Below, in pieces: positions 24,484 through 36,356 of a stretch of 64,000 nt of DNA. Below the pieces are notes generated by a model that saw nothing but the letters and a program-made list of their open reading frames with translations, was not told the origin of the DNA and did no database searches. This DNA is from Perkinsus olseni. Taxonomy: Eukaryota > Perkinsozoa > Perkinsida. The stretch's first letter is position 1. Each line of letters opens with the position of its first letter. The stretch lies in the NCBI GenBank assembly GCA_013115125.1, contig JABANN010000099.1, forward strand, positions 1 through 64,000. Reading direction: 5' to 3'. A program made the position numbers and the translations under genes.

Positions 24484-25921
24484 ATGGACGTCCATGATGG
24501 CGAGGACCTCTTCGTAGACTATGGTGATTTCGGAGGTCAACAGCAGCTCTCCCCGAGGCATGAGGATGCCCAAGTAGATGATGATACAGCCATGGCTGGG
24601 GAAGGGGTCCCAGAGAACGCTGAGGAGCTCCTTGCCAATCCACCTAGCAGTAAGGCCCAGGCCCGCAGAACAATGCAAGTCGTCTTAATAGAATTAACGA
24701 ATACCTCCAACATCGCACCACCTATTCAGCATGCTCTGAAGAGGGCTCTGCTGTACTTGGCAGGAAAAAGCGGCTGGAAAAGTTAGAGGAAATTCGCGCA
24801 GGTACGCTGTTTATCTTCAATGCTCCTGATGACACGGACGAGGCCGAGGTCGAGATGCGATGTGGCAGATTTGGTGAAGTCCTGTAATAGTCCTCAGGGG
24901 CAGGGGCGCGTGGGCAGCGGGGGTGCTCAGGAATGTGGAGAAGGTTGAAGATAAGATGGTAGTCAATTTTAAAAACACCAAGTCCGCCTACTCAGCGCGA
25001 GAGAAACTCGACAATTCGAAGTTCGATGACAACGAAGTGAGCCTGTAGTACGAGTTGCGCTTGGGGTGGTACGAGTGCGAACTAGGTACACGTTTACTTT
25101 GGCTCACAACAGGGAGATCATCATCACAAGGGGAAGGGGTAGGGGAAGCCCCTTTAACCTCGGAATCACGTCTATTCCCTCTAGGCTCGGTGGAGATGGG
25201 GCAGCCCCTGCTGGCGGCATTGCTGTCAGGATGGACGTGGATCCATTGACCGGGGAGTATCTTGCCGGCGCCCGTGTTGTTGGCACTGGGGCTCGCCATG
25301 CTAACGGTGGTAATATCTCTAGTGGGAGTTGCTCACGGCACTTAGCATCAACGGGTAGGCATGCGACGACGCCTATCAAGTGACGAGAAACCGGCTTTGA
25401 AGATCGAGCCTCCAGAGCAGCCAGTGTCTCACTGGAGTGAGGTTCATGACCTGGAACATGACGACTGTGCAGCACTGTACTACGGGGCCCTCGAAACCGA
25501 AGTCTCGTCTAGGGGAAAAACTCCCGTGCGCTGCAGCACAGTCTCTCGCCCGTGCACGACTCGTCTACGTCGAGGCATCGCTTTGTGTCGGCATCAGCCA
25601 GGAACCGCTTCCGTCAACCCTCCCTGGTTCCTCCCTCCTCACTGTATGTGTTATTCGTAGATTGGACGACTACAGCAAGCATCCTCATCGTGAGTATCTC
25701 AACAACCGTTATGTTCTATTCGGGAACCTTCCATCGTCTGAGATCGACATAGACTCCAGACGGTCCATTGAGGGCTTCCTGGCTCGCTGGGTCAAGTTGG
25801 ATGATCTGGTTGATACCAATAAGGTCATACTACGGGCACGATCAGGCGGGGGAGTACTCCTGCCAGTTGCTGTTACGATCAGTAGCTGGCGGCCAATTAA
25901 GCCTCGGATAATAGACATCTA
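24484..25921 (+). CDS. RRM-type RNA-binding protein
   Basis: ATG 24484 opens an acidic N-terminus (MDVHDGEDLFVDYGDF). A Lys/Glu helix KKRLEKLEEIRAG leads into an RRM: TLFIFNAPDDTDEAEVEMRCGRFGEV, then after an intron VRNVEKVEDKMVVNFKNTKSAYSAREKL. An RG stretch (ITRGRGRGSPF) follows across an intron whose acceptor is the AG of GGGAG at about 25114. Later exons (SHWSEVHDLEHDDCAALYYG; NNRYVLFGNLPSSEID) may include a second, divergent RRM. The stop is at 25919. I cannot assign an orthologue. The 25.2-25.7 kb joins are uncertain, and the last third could be a separate gene. Confidence 0.6.
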
Positions 25922-25936
25922 GCGTTGAGGCGAAAC

Positions 25937-28322
25937 ATGTCGAATGATGCCTGTCAACAAGCGCCTTCTGTGATGGCTCCTGCCGGGCATACCGTCGTGT
26001 GCTATGCTGTTCAGAGGTCCAACACGTTGCTTTCATCAGATAATAGTAGCTGGTATACCGGTCCTGCACGTCACGTTGAGGTCCACCAGAGCGGCGGCTT
26101 TCCTTCAGTCACATGTTGAGAAGTAGTAGTGAACAAAGAGTGTGGTGGACGCGGCAGGTCGTTCTTAGGGATCTGCATGACCACGGTCATGCCACTCATG
26201 TAGCCTTCGCTCCGCCTTTGAAAGCTGACAAGAAGCTCTGGGTTGGTTGGAGTCTCCCCATGGGCTTCAAGGTCTCAGAGACTGACCTCAATAAGGCCTT
26301 CGCCAGCTTTGGATGTGAGCAGCCTAATAAGGGGTTGTGAATCTCATCACTCGGTCTCTCTCTTCAGACATAGATGATTTCCGAATGCTGGAGAATAAGA
26401 ACTGTGCTTTCATACAGTAGGTGCTGGGTTCTTGACCCTTCTCTTTTTCTGTTGGTCGCCTCTCAAAATAGCAGGGATTTTTCCTTCTTTGCCCGGTTGC
26501 GGTGGCGCTTCTAGCTTGGTTTCGGTGGACGATGGCATTCCTCCTCATTTGTATAGGTATTCCCATGTTGCTGATGCGGTAAAGGCCTACAACTCGATGT
26601 ACGGCCTGGAGATAGCCGCCGGGCACTTCCTCAACGTCGATTTCACGTCCGCTCCAGCGGCCCACAGCCACCAGCCTGTCGGATTCGGTGGCAACAGGGA
26701 GGTAGTGCTGAGCCTTTAGGCGTTCATTCGGCCACTATTCGGTTTTCTCTGCATCAGAATGTCCCGGGTCTGCATCAGTCCTTGGACGAGTACAGGAGCC
26801 ATCGGCTTGGTGGTCGAGATCGTTCTCGCTCTCCTCATAGACATCGACATAGGTCGAGAAGTAGAGACGATAGACGCAGTCGGAGGCACCATGAGGACCG
26901 GTACTACTGCGGGACGGTGGGAGGGCGTCTAATAGTCACTTTATCTTTCTCACGTCTGGTGGGTCGGGCGGAGATTTATAAGCGAACAAGAGCTAACCTG
27001 CCAGCCTCAACGTCACGCGCACGGAGACTCATGCTCCTACTTTTGCGAGCTGCCATTAATCGCCTGGCACACCGGAAACAAATTCGGAATCCCCAAGGCC
27101 GTATCCGAGATGTTCGGGTTTTCATGACGTGTGGATTTCACCTGGACGGACTGGCGCTCCATGAACTCCCCCTCAGGGAGTCCTCGCGTAGTCTGGAGGA
27201 CAGTCGGGAATCGACTCAGCATCGGTCAGCTGAGACGTTATACATTCTGAAGATGGGCGAGTTGGCCTGTCAAGTGAAGTGGCGTTTTGTCCGCGGCTCT
27301 GAGGCCAACACCTTGTCACAGTAAGTTTTGGCAGAGAGTATGCTGTAGTAGTCGAGGAGGCACTGATTGCATTTAGTCTGTCCAAGTTGAATATAGACCA
27401 GCGTACGAAGATAGACCATTGTCGAAGTCATGTGGAGAGGCAGCCCAAGGAGACCTCTATATGGTATGTCTCTGCGGCAACGAAGGAAGATTGTGAAGGG
27501 TAAGTTTCGGTGGTTCTATGCCCGAACGCCCGACTTCCGTGTACCCGTCGGTATTAGTGCCAACGGGCCTCTCCTCTCTTCATCTGGTGGGCGATAGTTG
27601 TGGTGAGTTCGTGCTGATCAGTTACGACAAGCTATGCGACTACTTCATAGGGAAGGACAGGGTTGGCTTTATCCATACTGGTGACTACTATTACTATCTG
27701 TGTCCTCCGTCAAAAGCATGTAAGTCAGGGCTGAGTGTTGATGCTCGGCTATCACTCGAGGTCATCATGTTCCCTTCTTGTAGGTGCGGAGGCTCTGTCG
27801 TTGGAGCCCAGCTGTTACATGATACTAGTGCAAATAGCGGCGACTCCTGGTGACGCCATGGTGACAGCCGTAAGCAGCAGCAGCAACCCGCGTGAGCAAG
27901 ACAAACGAGTGTAACTATTTTCGGTATCATACTATCTAGTATTCATCGCATTTGTGTTGGGAATTGGGGATGGATGATGGGAGGGTGCAAGTAGTACGAG
28001 GGCCCCTAGGTTCACGGAGGGTTGAGTTACCTCATCATCTCTCTGTCACACAGGGTGGAATCTCGGCCCGCCCCTTCTCCTGGTCGTAGGGATGCTATCA
28101 CCCTTCTCCGGGTGTTATGCCGAAATGGTATATTGATGCCTATGGAGGACACTGAAACTGTGAAACCCCTACAGATTGAGTGCCCGTGAGACGTTAGTTG
28201 GCAGTACTCTCAGCATACTTAGCAGCTGCAAGCTTGTTGGTGGTTGCCGTACTCAGCGTATGAGAATCACGTCGGAGACGGGTTCTTCAGGTGTGGGCCT
28301 GAAGCGCTTTGACATCGTGTGA
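25937..28322 (+). CDS. RRM + RS + SPOC domain protein (Spen-like)
   Basis: The likely start is ATG 25937 (MSNDACQQAPSVMAP). An RRM is assembled across two short introns: KKLWVGWSLPMGFKVSETDLNKAFASFG, then DIDDFRMLENKNCAFI, then YSHVADAVKAYNSMYGLEIAAGHFLNVDF. An Arg/Ser region follows (GRDRSRSPHRHRHRSRSRDDRRSR). Further exons give LSKLNIDQRTKIDHCRSHV and YDKLCDYFIGKDRVGFIHTGDYYYYLCPP, which fit the SPOC fold found with RRMs in Spen proteins. The model ends at KRFDIV and a stop at 28320 after exons around 28050-28180 and 28229-28322. A nuclear RNA/transcription-repression role is family inference. Exon joins at 26.9-27.5 kb are approximate. Confidence 0.65.
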
Positions 28323-28345
28323 AGTAATAATGTGCGTAGTAGTTT

Positions 28346-28654
28346 TATGTCTGTGTTTTCGAGTAAAGTTGCCGGTGCTGCCGCCGCTGTATCCCCGATA
28401 TCTTCGTCAATGTCGCCCGCAGCAGCAAGAAGCAACGAGGACTACATAGCCGGTGCTAGAGTTGAGGAGGAGGATGATGATGACCACCAGCAGAAGCCCA
28501 GCGGCGGTGATAAAGCGAAGAAGCCTACGGCCAGTTGCTCCGGGACTGTGCTCTACAGGCTATATGTCACTTTCATAGTACTAACGGGACCGAGGGTGTG
28601 TACGGCGGTTGTACCGTGTAGATGGTATGCCTTGGCACATAGGGGTAGTAATTA
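28346..28654 (+). CDS. Short acidic ORF, possible 5' exon or small gene
   Basis: The frame from ATG 28346 (MSVFSSKVAGAAAAVSPISS) contains an acidic run (VEEEDDDDHQQ) and a basic stretch (GGDKAKK). It lies 25 bp before the transporter start and could be an N-terminal exon of that gene, an independent short gene, or non-coding. No homology is recognised. Confidence 0.3.
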
Positions 28655-28678
28655 CTAGTCGTAGTATTTAATTTCGTC

Positions 28679-30140
28679 ATGAAGTCGCGGCGCACAGGCT
28701 CCGTGCTCGATATGTTCCCTATATACAGTCCGGCCAGAACAGGCCATGGCATGGTACCTCTCCTAGCCACCATCGTATATAGGGGACCTAGTCCTCCATG
28801 TCGACCGCTAGGCCCTATCACTCAGTGTCTGGTGGTAGATACTTTTGTATTGCGGATTGAACGCTACAATGGGGCTGTTCAATCGGTGGGCTCTAGGTGA
28901 GTCGTTTCACGAGGCACTCCCTTGGTAGTCTATCGTATGGCCTCAGGCGTCCATGGTTTTCACTTTCCCCTTATACTTACCGGCGCCAATATGGTAGCCA
29001 TGGTCCTCACTATCGGACCAGTAGTGGCCTGTTGGCCGTCTATGAGGGCCCAGGTAATCTCCCTGGCTCCTCCTCTGGATGTGCACTCCCGGCCTCCAAC
29101 ACGTCCTCGTAGACCCCAGGCCTCATGCCCTCGTGTAGCCTGTTGTCGACTGCTCAGGTGTCCACTCATCTGAGGAAGCATATCTGGCCAGTGTGTGCAG
29201 TGTCGATTCTTAATGGTGTCCAACTAGCCCTCAACAACGCCAGTTTAGTACGGATAGAGCTTTCTATGAACCAGGTAGGGCGTCCTCGCCCCTCCACAGC
29301 AGCCCAGACCGATACCGTCAGATTATCCGCTCTGCCTCCCCAGTGGTGATAGCAATTCTTGGCCGTTTTATTTTACACACCCCAAAGTCAACTAGGCTGC
29401 AGAGGATATCGCTGCTCCTCCTTACACTAGGCGTGGCCCTCACTGTACGGACTCCCACAGGATTCAACTCCGCCGCTGTAAGCTGTCACCCCATCATAAC
29501 AACTTTCCATCAGAGCCAGATCAACTCTCAGGTCCACGTTGGTATACTGCAATGCATCCTGGGAACTATCCTGTTATCATTGCAGATGGTCATCTCCCAG
29601 CGTCTCCTTGGCCCGGGCACTCGGATACACCCCCTACTCCTAACTTTGTATACCGCTGCTGTTGCTTGTGTGACTCTCCTTCCTGTTGCCATCTGGGCGG
29701 AGGGCTGGGATTTCGCCACTTATTTTCAGGAGCGTCATTGGGAGACGGTGATGGTATTGGGCGTTGGTTGCTCCTGCTCGGTCGTCTACAGCATCATCGT
29801 CTTCACCATGATCAAGGTTGTGTCTGCTACCGGTACGGCTATTGTCGGTAACGTTCAGTTGGTGTTGCTACTGGGCTTGGCGGAGATGCTGCTTGACGAG
29901 ATGAAGGGCTGGTCGACTCGGCAGTTCTTAGGGGTGCTGTCTACTATAGTAGGAGCAGGAGTGTGGACCTACTGTAAAGTGAAGAAGCCTTCGAAGCCCT
30001 CTAGAGACTATCAGAGCGTCCCTCAAGTAGACCTAGAGACAGGCGACGGGACCGCGACTAGGAGCAGCAGTACTAGTATCGTGCAGGAGCAGACCACTGC
30101 GCAGCCTCGAGTCCAAAACCCCCCGCCGAAAAAAGACTAA
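28679..30140 (+). CDS. SLC35/TPT-family nucleotide-sugar or phosphate-sugar transporter
   Basis: This is a drug/metabolite-superfamily antiporter with ten predicted membrane helices. Exons join in phase: MKSRRTGSVLDMF..PLLATI, ILLYCGLNATMGLFNRWALG, VHGFHFPLILTGANMVAMV, LNGVQLALNNASLVRIELSMNQ, then IIRSASPVVIAILGRFIL. FNRWAL followed by the FPLILT helix and the SLVRIELSMNQIIRSASPV segment match the triose-phosphate-translocator fold (family S-L-x-x-V..S-F..T-I-K-A-x-x-P). An in-frame 54-nt intron (GTAAGC..CTCAG, about 29481-29534) is removed before VHVGILQCILGTIL. The C-terminal cytosolic tail is Ser/Thr-rich and ends NPPPKKD. The substrate cannot be told from sequence; SLC35C2/E-like members are closest by memory. 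Confidence 0.85.
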
Positions 30141-30356
30141 ACCCCAATGTGGCTGTTGACTCCCTTGTTTTTTGTTGTTGATTGACCGTCTCCATCCTAG
30201 GGCACGGTTTCTCATCGCTTATCATTGCTTTTGTGCAACCATTAGTACCATTCATTTCTCCACCAACTGCCTACTGCCTCTCCTGCTCTCTGTTGGTTAA
30301 TCGTCGGGGGTTATTTGCGGGAGTAACTGTGAAATTTGGTTATCGGCCCTATTGAG

Positions 30357-32331
30357 ATGACCGTGTCGACCGGCAAGGTGTCCTCCGTAGCGGTACCGCT
30401 CCAAGCGGCGTCCAAGAAGGAGATCCTCCGCCAACTCAAGAGATTCTTCATCAGCACGAACACGGCCTGGACGGATCGAAAGTGAGTCCGCCACCGCCGC
30501 CTACGGTGGTGACAGTGAGTGTCTTGTGGCAGGGGTGGGGGTCCCACAGGGGAGGCCAAGGGCCGTCGGAGGGTTGAGGTCTGTGTGGGGGAGTCCCGGG
30601 GTATGGCAGGTTAACCAGCAGCTCCCCTTGCCAGGGCTTACTGTTGTCAGCCGATCATCCTAGCGGACCGCAGGCTACCGATAGCGGCAAGGCTCCTCAG
30701 GTTAAGACGACGCCTGGCGACGGGCGACTTGAGGGCCTCCTCGCAGAGCGTAGGCTGCACCCGGTAGGCCCTACACAGCCCCCCCCGTGTGGCCGTATAC
30801 GTCAAGCAGGGCTTCCTTATTGCCGAGAACTGCGTCACTGATGAGATAACAATCCTCGAAGACCGCAGAGGCCCCCCGGCCAACGCCCCCGTGTGGCCTC
30901 TGATGCCGCACAAGTACCGTCCGCCCATCTGTAGATGCTCGGATGATGTCGAGGACATGCTTGACAGGATCGAGCGCCTTCGGTGGGCCTCCAGTAGCAG
31001 TCCTGTTCCAAGAGAGCACCCCTTCCAGGCGGGACGGTCTCTTCCAGGCGACTGTTATGAACCTAGTCACAGCACGGGCTGAGTGGCTCTTCGTGAAGAC
31101 TGGGGGCCGGCATCTCGCTAACGGCTTCCGTATCAACACGCCTCCATCGGCCTCTCAAGGAGGGGCGTCACACCTGACTTCAGTAGCATCGCTAGACGGC
31201 TGGGGCCTCCCTAAGGGGAAATCAGACCGTCGAAAGGGAGCTATGGTTCGGATAGATCCGCAGGTCCACATCGCCATTCATCCTCTATAGACCTGATCAT
31301 GGTCTCAGGAGGTCCTAGGCATTCCCGAGCTGCATGTAGTGCCGGAGGCTGACCGTGTCCTGCAGCCTGAAGCCTGGTGTGCATTGCTGACGGTAGAGTA
31401 CGAGACTCTCAGCTCGATCCACTATCAGTCCCCACTCAGCCCCCATGCAGAAGTGTAGGCTCTCTGTTCACCTCTATGACCAAGGCCGTAGTGATGGCAG
31501 GTACTTCGTCTCACAGTTGGCCGAGATCGCTATGCTTCGGTGGACGGAACCCGGGGCCGAGAAGGTCCGAGGCTCAGTCATCGGCGTGGGATGGATTACC
31601 TCTCTCCAGGCCGCGGTCGACGAGGCGGTCCTCCGCATTGTGTGGTCCCTATGGCGGATGTACTACACGCACCCAGCTGAGGGGAAGTCTAGGGACAGAC
31701 ACGACCTCATCATCGCTAAGGTCCGCTTCTACTACCGCCACTACTACCCTGATGCCACCCCTCCTAGATCCTGGCCACGATGGGCTTTGCCTGCTACAGG
31801 CTGGGGGAGTACCCTCTAGCCCGTGAGTGCTTCAAGAACGCCAAGATACTCCGAATCTCCTACAACACGCGACGCCATCGTGAACCCCCGATGGTACCTC
31901 GCTGCCTCTCTGCCCTCATCGCCTAGTCTCCGCAGATTTGCCCCCACGTGGCCGCCTGGGGACACAACGAAGCGCTCGCCTTGTCTGCCTTGGGGAAATA
32001 CAGGACTGCCTACAAGCTCGCCTGGAGTGCTGCAGAAATCATGAAAGTGGGACTGCCTGCGACGACACTGGAACAAGCCTTCATACTTGTTAGGGTACTC
32101 GGGGACCAGACCATCCTCAAACGGTCCACTGCCGGCTTACAGTGGAGAGGCTCAAGCGCCGACCGGATGTAGCGATGTAGGTGTAGATCGAGGTTCGTAG
32201 AGGGGGCCTTTGCTGCACACAGGTCGCTGAGCGCGGGAGTTGACGTGTCCCCGAAGGAGGCAATAAAGGCCATAAAGAAAACAGAGAAGCGGCCGAAGGC
32301 TACTAAAATTAACAACCGTCGGAGACAATGA
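30357..32331 (+). CDS. TPR-like protein, tandem copy 1
   Basis: ATG 30357 begins MTVSTGKVSSVAVPLQ. Exons include VAVYVKQGFLIAENCVTDE, RPPICRCSDDVEDMLDRIERLR, VTARAEWLFVKTGGRHLANG, GRYFVSQLAEIAMLRWTEP, MGFACYRLGEYPLA and NEALALSALGKYRTAYKLAW. The alternating A/L/Y pattern with GKYRTAYKLA fits tetratricopeptide repeats. It ends with a basic tail (KAIKKTEKRPKATK, stop at 32329). The next gene repeats the same architecture, including the CxCSxDVEDxxDRIxxLR segment and an AEWLxV helix, so these are tandem paralogues. No specific family is recognised. Confidence 0.6.
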
Positions 32332-32446
32332 AGTTACCTGCACGCCTCCGCCTGTGTGAATTTCGAAAGGTGTCATCAAGCCCCAGGGAATCGTTGAGTT
32401 CCATGGGTTCCCCGTCTCCGAGTATTCTCTGTTGACCATCTCTGCA

Positions 32447-34625
32447 ATGGACGCGGCGGCGGATCCGCCGGAAGGCATGGTTGGGATAGACGAGTGGCTG
32501 GCCTCCCTTCGAACCCACCTGGGCTCACTGGATGAGAAGCTTTTCATCGACCAGCCTGAGAGGTGGAGCTGGGGTCTCTCTTTGAGTTACATCTCTAGCA
32601 CTGCGGTCGAACGCTCCTCTTTCCCTTATGAAGGCCCCTGACGAACCCTCCCAAGGGGCAACCGTTGCTGCCTCCTGTGGTCGTCGTCGAGGAAAAAGCA
32701 GCGAAAACGAAGCCTAAGAGTACCAAGAAGAAGGGCAAAGGAAAGAAGGCAAAAGATAAAGCGAAGGCCATGTCGACCTTCAAGATGCGTGGGTCTGCCC
32801 ATAGTCGGCCTCAGCGGCTCTACTGGTCCTCCTCACTGAGGAGTCCTCAGCCGCCGGCATCTGGGGCTTCCATGAGCGTCTGGCGGCGAAGTCGAAGTCT
32901 TCAGCGCGGCCGCCGCGGTACCGGCGAGACGGCACCCGTCTGCTGGTCAGTCTGCTGGGCTCAACCCCGACCGTACCGCTCTACTAGGGAGGGGCCTCGG
33001 CGACGTTGTCGTAGTGTATTGTGTTGTAGACGGCAGCCGAAGAGGAGTACCCGGATGGCCCCGCCTCCTCCTCCTCCTCCTCCTCGGCCAGTCCATCAGC
33101 CATGGATCTTCAAAGGGCCCCCACCGTGGTGACAGTCATAGACGAGCCTTGGGAGCCTCCGCCTTGTGAATGCTCAGAGGACGTGGAGGACCTCATCGAT
33201 CGGATTGGCGTCTTGAGGTGGGAGTAGTCGCGACTACGTTCTTACTACACCCCCGTTGGTGGGGTCAGGCGTGAGCGGAAGTATCGTGACTCGGCCCTTG
33301 CACTGGTCCACGCCCGGGCGGAGTGGCTCTGGGTGGCCTCCTCGGGTCTTTTCCAACCGACCGGCTTCATCACCACTAAGGAGAAAGAAGCGCTCGATAA
33401 GGTTGCAGCGTACATCAATCAGGATGGGAGATGCGGAAGGGGCAGCTCCTCCTCCTCCTCCTCCTCCGCGATGAGCAGAGAAGAGGACTTTGCCCGCCCT
33501 CTCGGGGACTTCATAAAACCGGTAAACCCCCTCCCTCCCAACCCGTCGGGGGATCGATCCTCTAGTGCTGCGGCCTAGCATCGCTTCATTCCGGTATAGC
33601 CGATGAGAGTGCTCGTGGCAGGTCGGCTCTCCGCCAGTCTATGAGGTGGTCCCCCTGGACCCCCTCCTGTCCCCTTCCGATTGGGCCGTTATGGTGGCTG
33701 ATGACATAGAGAATATGGCCGCTAAAGGTTGCCGCTCACCCATTCCCGTGGAGGCTGAGATGTCGGTCCCACGGTGCCCCTACACCCTCTCATACCGCTT
33801 ATCATGTACAGATTCTTCGTCTGTGAGCTCTCATCACTGGTTATAGCATCCTACTCACCTGATGACCCGAGCAAGGTAGCCCCGGCAGAGCAGCCGTGGT
33901 GACCGCTGTCAGTACGCCAGGACCCGGTGTATGGATCCGCCCTGAGGCTGGTATGGGCCATCGGCTGCGTGCTCAGCATCTGGGTTAATCTAGACGACCC
34001 TAAAAACTACCCCTTCAATGCTCAGGTAGCTCCGTCCGACTACCCGTGGCATGCGTGAAGTCAGGTATGGTCAGCCCTGGGGTACATATCTTTCCGGATG
34101 GGCCATTACGACATTGCGGCTCACTCCTACTTGGAAGCACGGGACTGCAGGGAGGCCTACGCTATGTATAAAGGAAAGGAACATAGGGTAACCACTGCCC
34201 GCTGGCGCTTCGCGTTGAAGCACTCTCCCGGTAGGTCTGCCCGCACATAGCCACCGCCTACCACAACGCCGGCGCATCGTTCATGCAGATGGGGAGGGAC
34301 CGAGAGGCCTTCGCCTTCCTAGGGGTTGCCATGGAGGCTTTCTCGGTACCTGGCTTCGGTCACATGGCACAGCAATCTTCCAGTAGATCTCGATTGGGGA
34401 GCTACATCCGAGAGCACGGATTTGCCTTCGAAACCTGCATGCCCTCCGAGACAGGGGAGGGGTTTTGAAGTAACGCTTGGCCATATGGAGCCTGATATCA
34501 CTTCAATGAGCAGGACCCTAACTTCACTAGATGTCCCGCACGTCGTCCGCTACAGAGTCGAAGACATTACCAAAAATTCCGGTACAGTAAAGAGAAGTGG
34601 CAAGAAAAAGAAGAAGAAAACATGA
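32447..34625 (+). CDS. TPR-like protein, tandem copy 2
   Basis: The start is taken at ATG 32447 (MDAAADPPEGMVGIDEWL); the frame is open for about 75 bases upstream, so an earlier start or exon is possible. It has a Lys-rich stretch (TKKKGKGKKAKDKAKA), a poly-Ser run from TCC repeats near 33065, VIDEPWEPPPCECSEDVED joined to LIDRIGVLR (the segment shared with copy 1), HARAEWLWVASSG, GYISFRMGHYDIAAHSYLEA, AGASFMQMGRDREAFAFLG and a C-terminal KRSGKKKKKKT (stop at 34623). Repeated pairs of helices fit TPRs. It has numerous short introns, so several joins between 32.7 and 34.1 kb are unresolved. Confidence 0.6.
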
Positions 34626-34752
34626 ATCCAAATGCCCACTTTTCTGCTACACGCCGTCATTCTCCTACCGATGGTTGCCGCGTTGCCCAATTGGCTTGGG
34701 ACGGCTGTGGCAGCTTTAATTCGTGTCTTGCCCCCTCCTACATTCCCAGGAC

Positions 34753-35613
34753 ATGAGCACGATCTTCGACCCGTCTCCTGCCAGCAGCAACCAGAGATAC
34801 CCTCCAGAGAGGAAATATTCGGGTGGATCGGGCCGCGCCAGCGTCACTCAAGTCAAGAGACCATACCCCCAGACCGACTTCAGTGACCCCAACCTGGCCG
34901 TCAGAACGCTCATGGTCTTCCGGTTCCCGCGGGAGGCACAAGAGGTGGATCTAGGTGAGGTCAGATCACGCCTGCTGCTACTGTGGAGTCCGGCCGTTTC
35001 CTCGCAGCCTGCCGATTCGGCCGCTTTGGTCCCCTCGAGCATGTGAAGGTCGTCTACGACCCCGTCACCCACTTGCCCCGCTGCTATGGTTTCGTCCGCT
35101 TCGTCCACCGATCACACGCGCTGGAGGCCTATCAGGCTTGCGAGGAGCGGGAGATCTCCATGGACGATCCTTTCGGACGGACCTGTAGGTTGTCATGGCT
35201 CCCCCGTGTGTAATGGCTGAGATGCTGCTCGCTCAGGGTTCTTCGAAGTCAAGTGGGCTCGGAACGCTCGAGCTGCCGGCGAGATCCCGAGGGGTCCGGG
35301 GGACCAGCCGAATGGTTACAACGGCGGTTATGCGCAGTCGCCAGAAAATCCGCCGCCCGGGGGAATCCCCTCGGACGCCTCGCCCACTGCAGTGCCGTCT
35401 CATCTGGCGATACACGATTCGTAAGCGCAACTCAGTCACTGCTTCCACGGTACAGGTGCTCTCCTCAGGATCGTTCCACCGCTCCTGGCTGACACTTCGG
35501 ACGACTTCAGCCCGCCTGGCCTGTCCCCTTCCGCTATCGAACCCGCCCTGCTAGAGCTAGCCAGCTACGAGGAGGACTCGAGCCCAGTAGGGGACTGCGA
35601 TATGTCCACATAG
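34753..35613 (+). CDS. Single-RRM RNA-binding protein with a Pro/Gly-rich tail
   Basis: ATG 34753 gives MSTIFDPSPASSNQRYPPE. The RRM is completed by splicing out a 53-nt intron (GTGAGG..TCGCAG): RTLMVFRFPREAQEVDL, then ACRFGRFGPLEHVKVVYDP and CYGFVRFVHRSHALEAYQA. RNP2-like (LMVFRFP) and RNP1-like (CYGFVRF) motifs are visible. The tail is Gly/Pro/Asn-rich (GYNGGYAQSPENPPPGG) and, after another intron, acidic (LLELASYEEDSSPVGD). The stop is at 35611. It lies 128 bp after the TPR copy 2 stop on the same strand. Confidence 0.75.
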
Positions 35614-35633
35614 AAAGTCATTACCCCTCGCAG

Positions 35634-36356
35634 ATGATGTCGTCTGAGGAGGCACAGGAGCTCCTGAGGCAGCTTGAAAATGCACAACAGTCAGACATGA
35701 GCATCGCGGCAGCCACACGAGTCGAGTCAGTGTCTCCCTTCGAGCTTCCCGAAGTGGTGAGCCTAACACAGGCATCGCTGTTCGCCTTGAACTTGCTATC
35801 GCCGTCAGGTTCGGGATCCTCCTACTATCAATCATTTTCTTGACATCGCCTCCGAAGCTGAGGAGACCGCTACCTCCCAGGCGGCGGCTGCAGCTGCGGC
35901 TGCGGCGCTAGCGTCGAAGACGGAGCATACTTCTCAAGATGATCTGGCTCTCCTTATGGAGACAGTTTTCAAGGTCAGTCGACTAACAGTGATCCATAGT
36001 GTCAGCGCGAGGTCGGTTTTTTTTCATGCATTTTGTCTTTTCTCTCTCTACACTATGCTTCTTCTCAATTCTCTGGAAAAGCCTAAAGTCTCGTTTCATC
36101 CTCGGAGATTTCTGATCCTCAGACGGTACGTCGCAGCGCTCTGGAGAGGCTGCGGAAGGCGAGTGACGCCTCGCCCAGTACGAGATGCGGCAGCTCGACA
36201 TCAAGGTTGGGCGAAACAAGCGATAACCCCACGCGGGAGGCTCGAGTAGGTTCCGATTCATTGATTGCTGTGGGAACTGGTGTCAATCCAGGCCGGCTCC
36301 GAGGCGGCGATGGACGAGCCTGCAGCAGCGTCCTAATGTCAAAAGAATCCTCATAG
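35634..36356 (+). CDS. Ser/Ala-rich protein, unrecognised
   Basis: Three or more exons begin at ATG 35634 (MMSSEEAQELLRQLENAQQ, a short amphipathic helix). They continue in LDIASEAEETATSQ with an Ala run, QDDLALLMETVFK, and finally ALERLRKASDASPSTRCGSS ending LMSKESS with a stop at 36354. It begins only 20 bp after the previous stop. The mixed helical/disordered composition gives no family. Confidence 0.5.

Noticed and set aside
32328-32331. ATGA stop/start overlap between the two TPR-like genes
   Set aside because: The frame from that ATG does not connect to the downstream exon frame, so the overlap is probably accidental.
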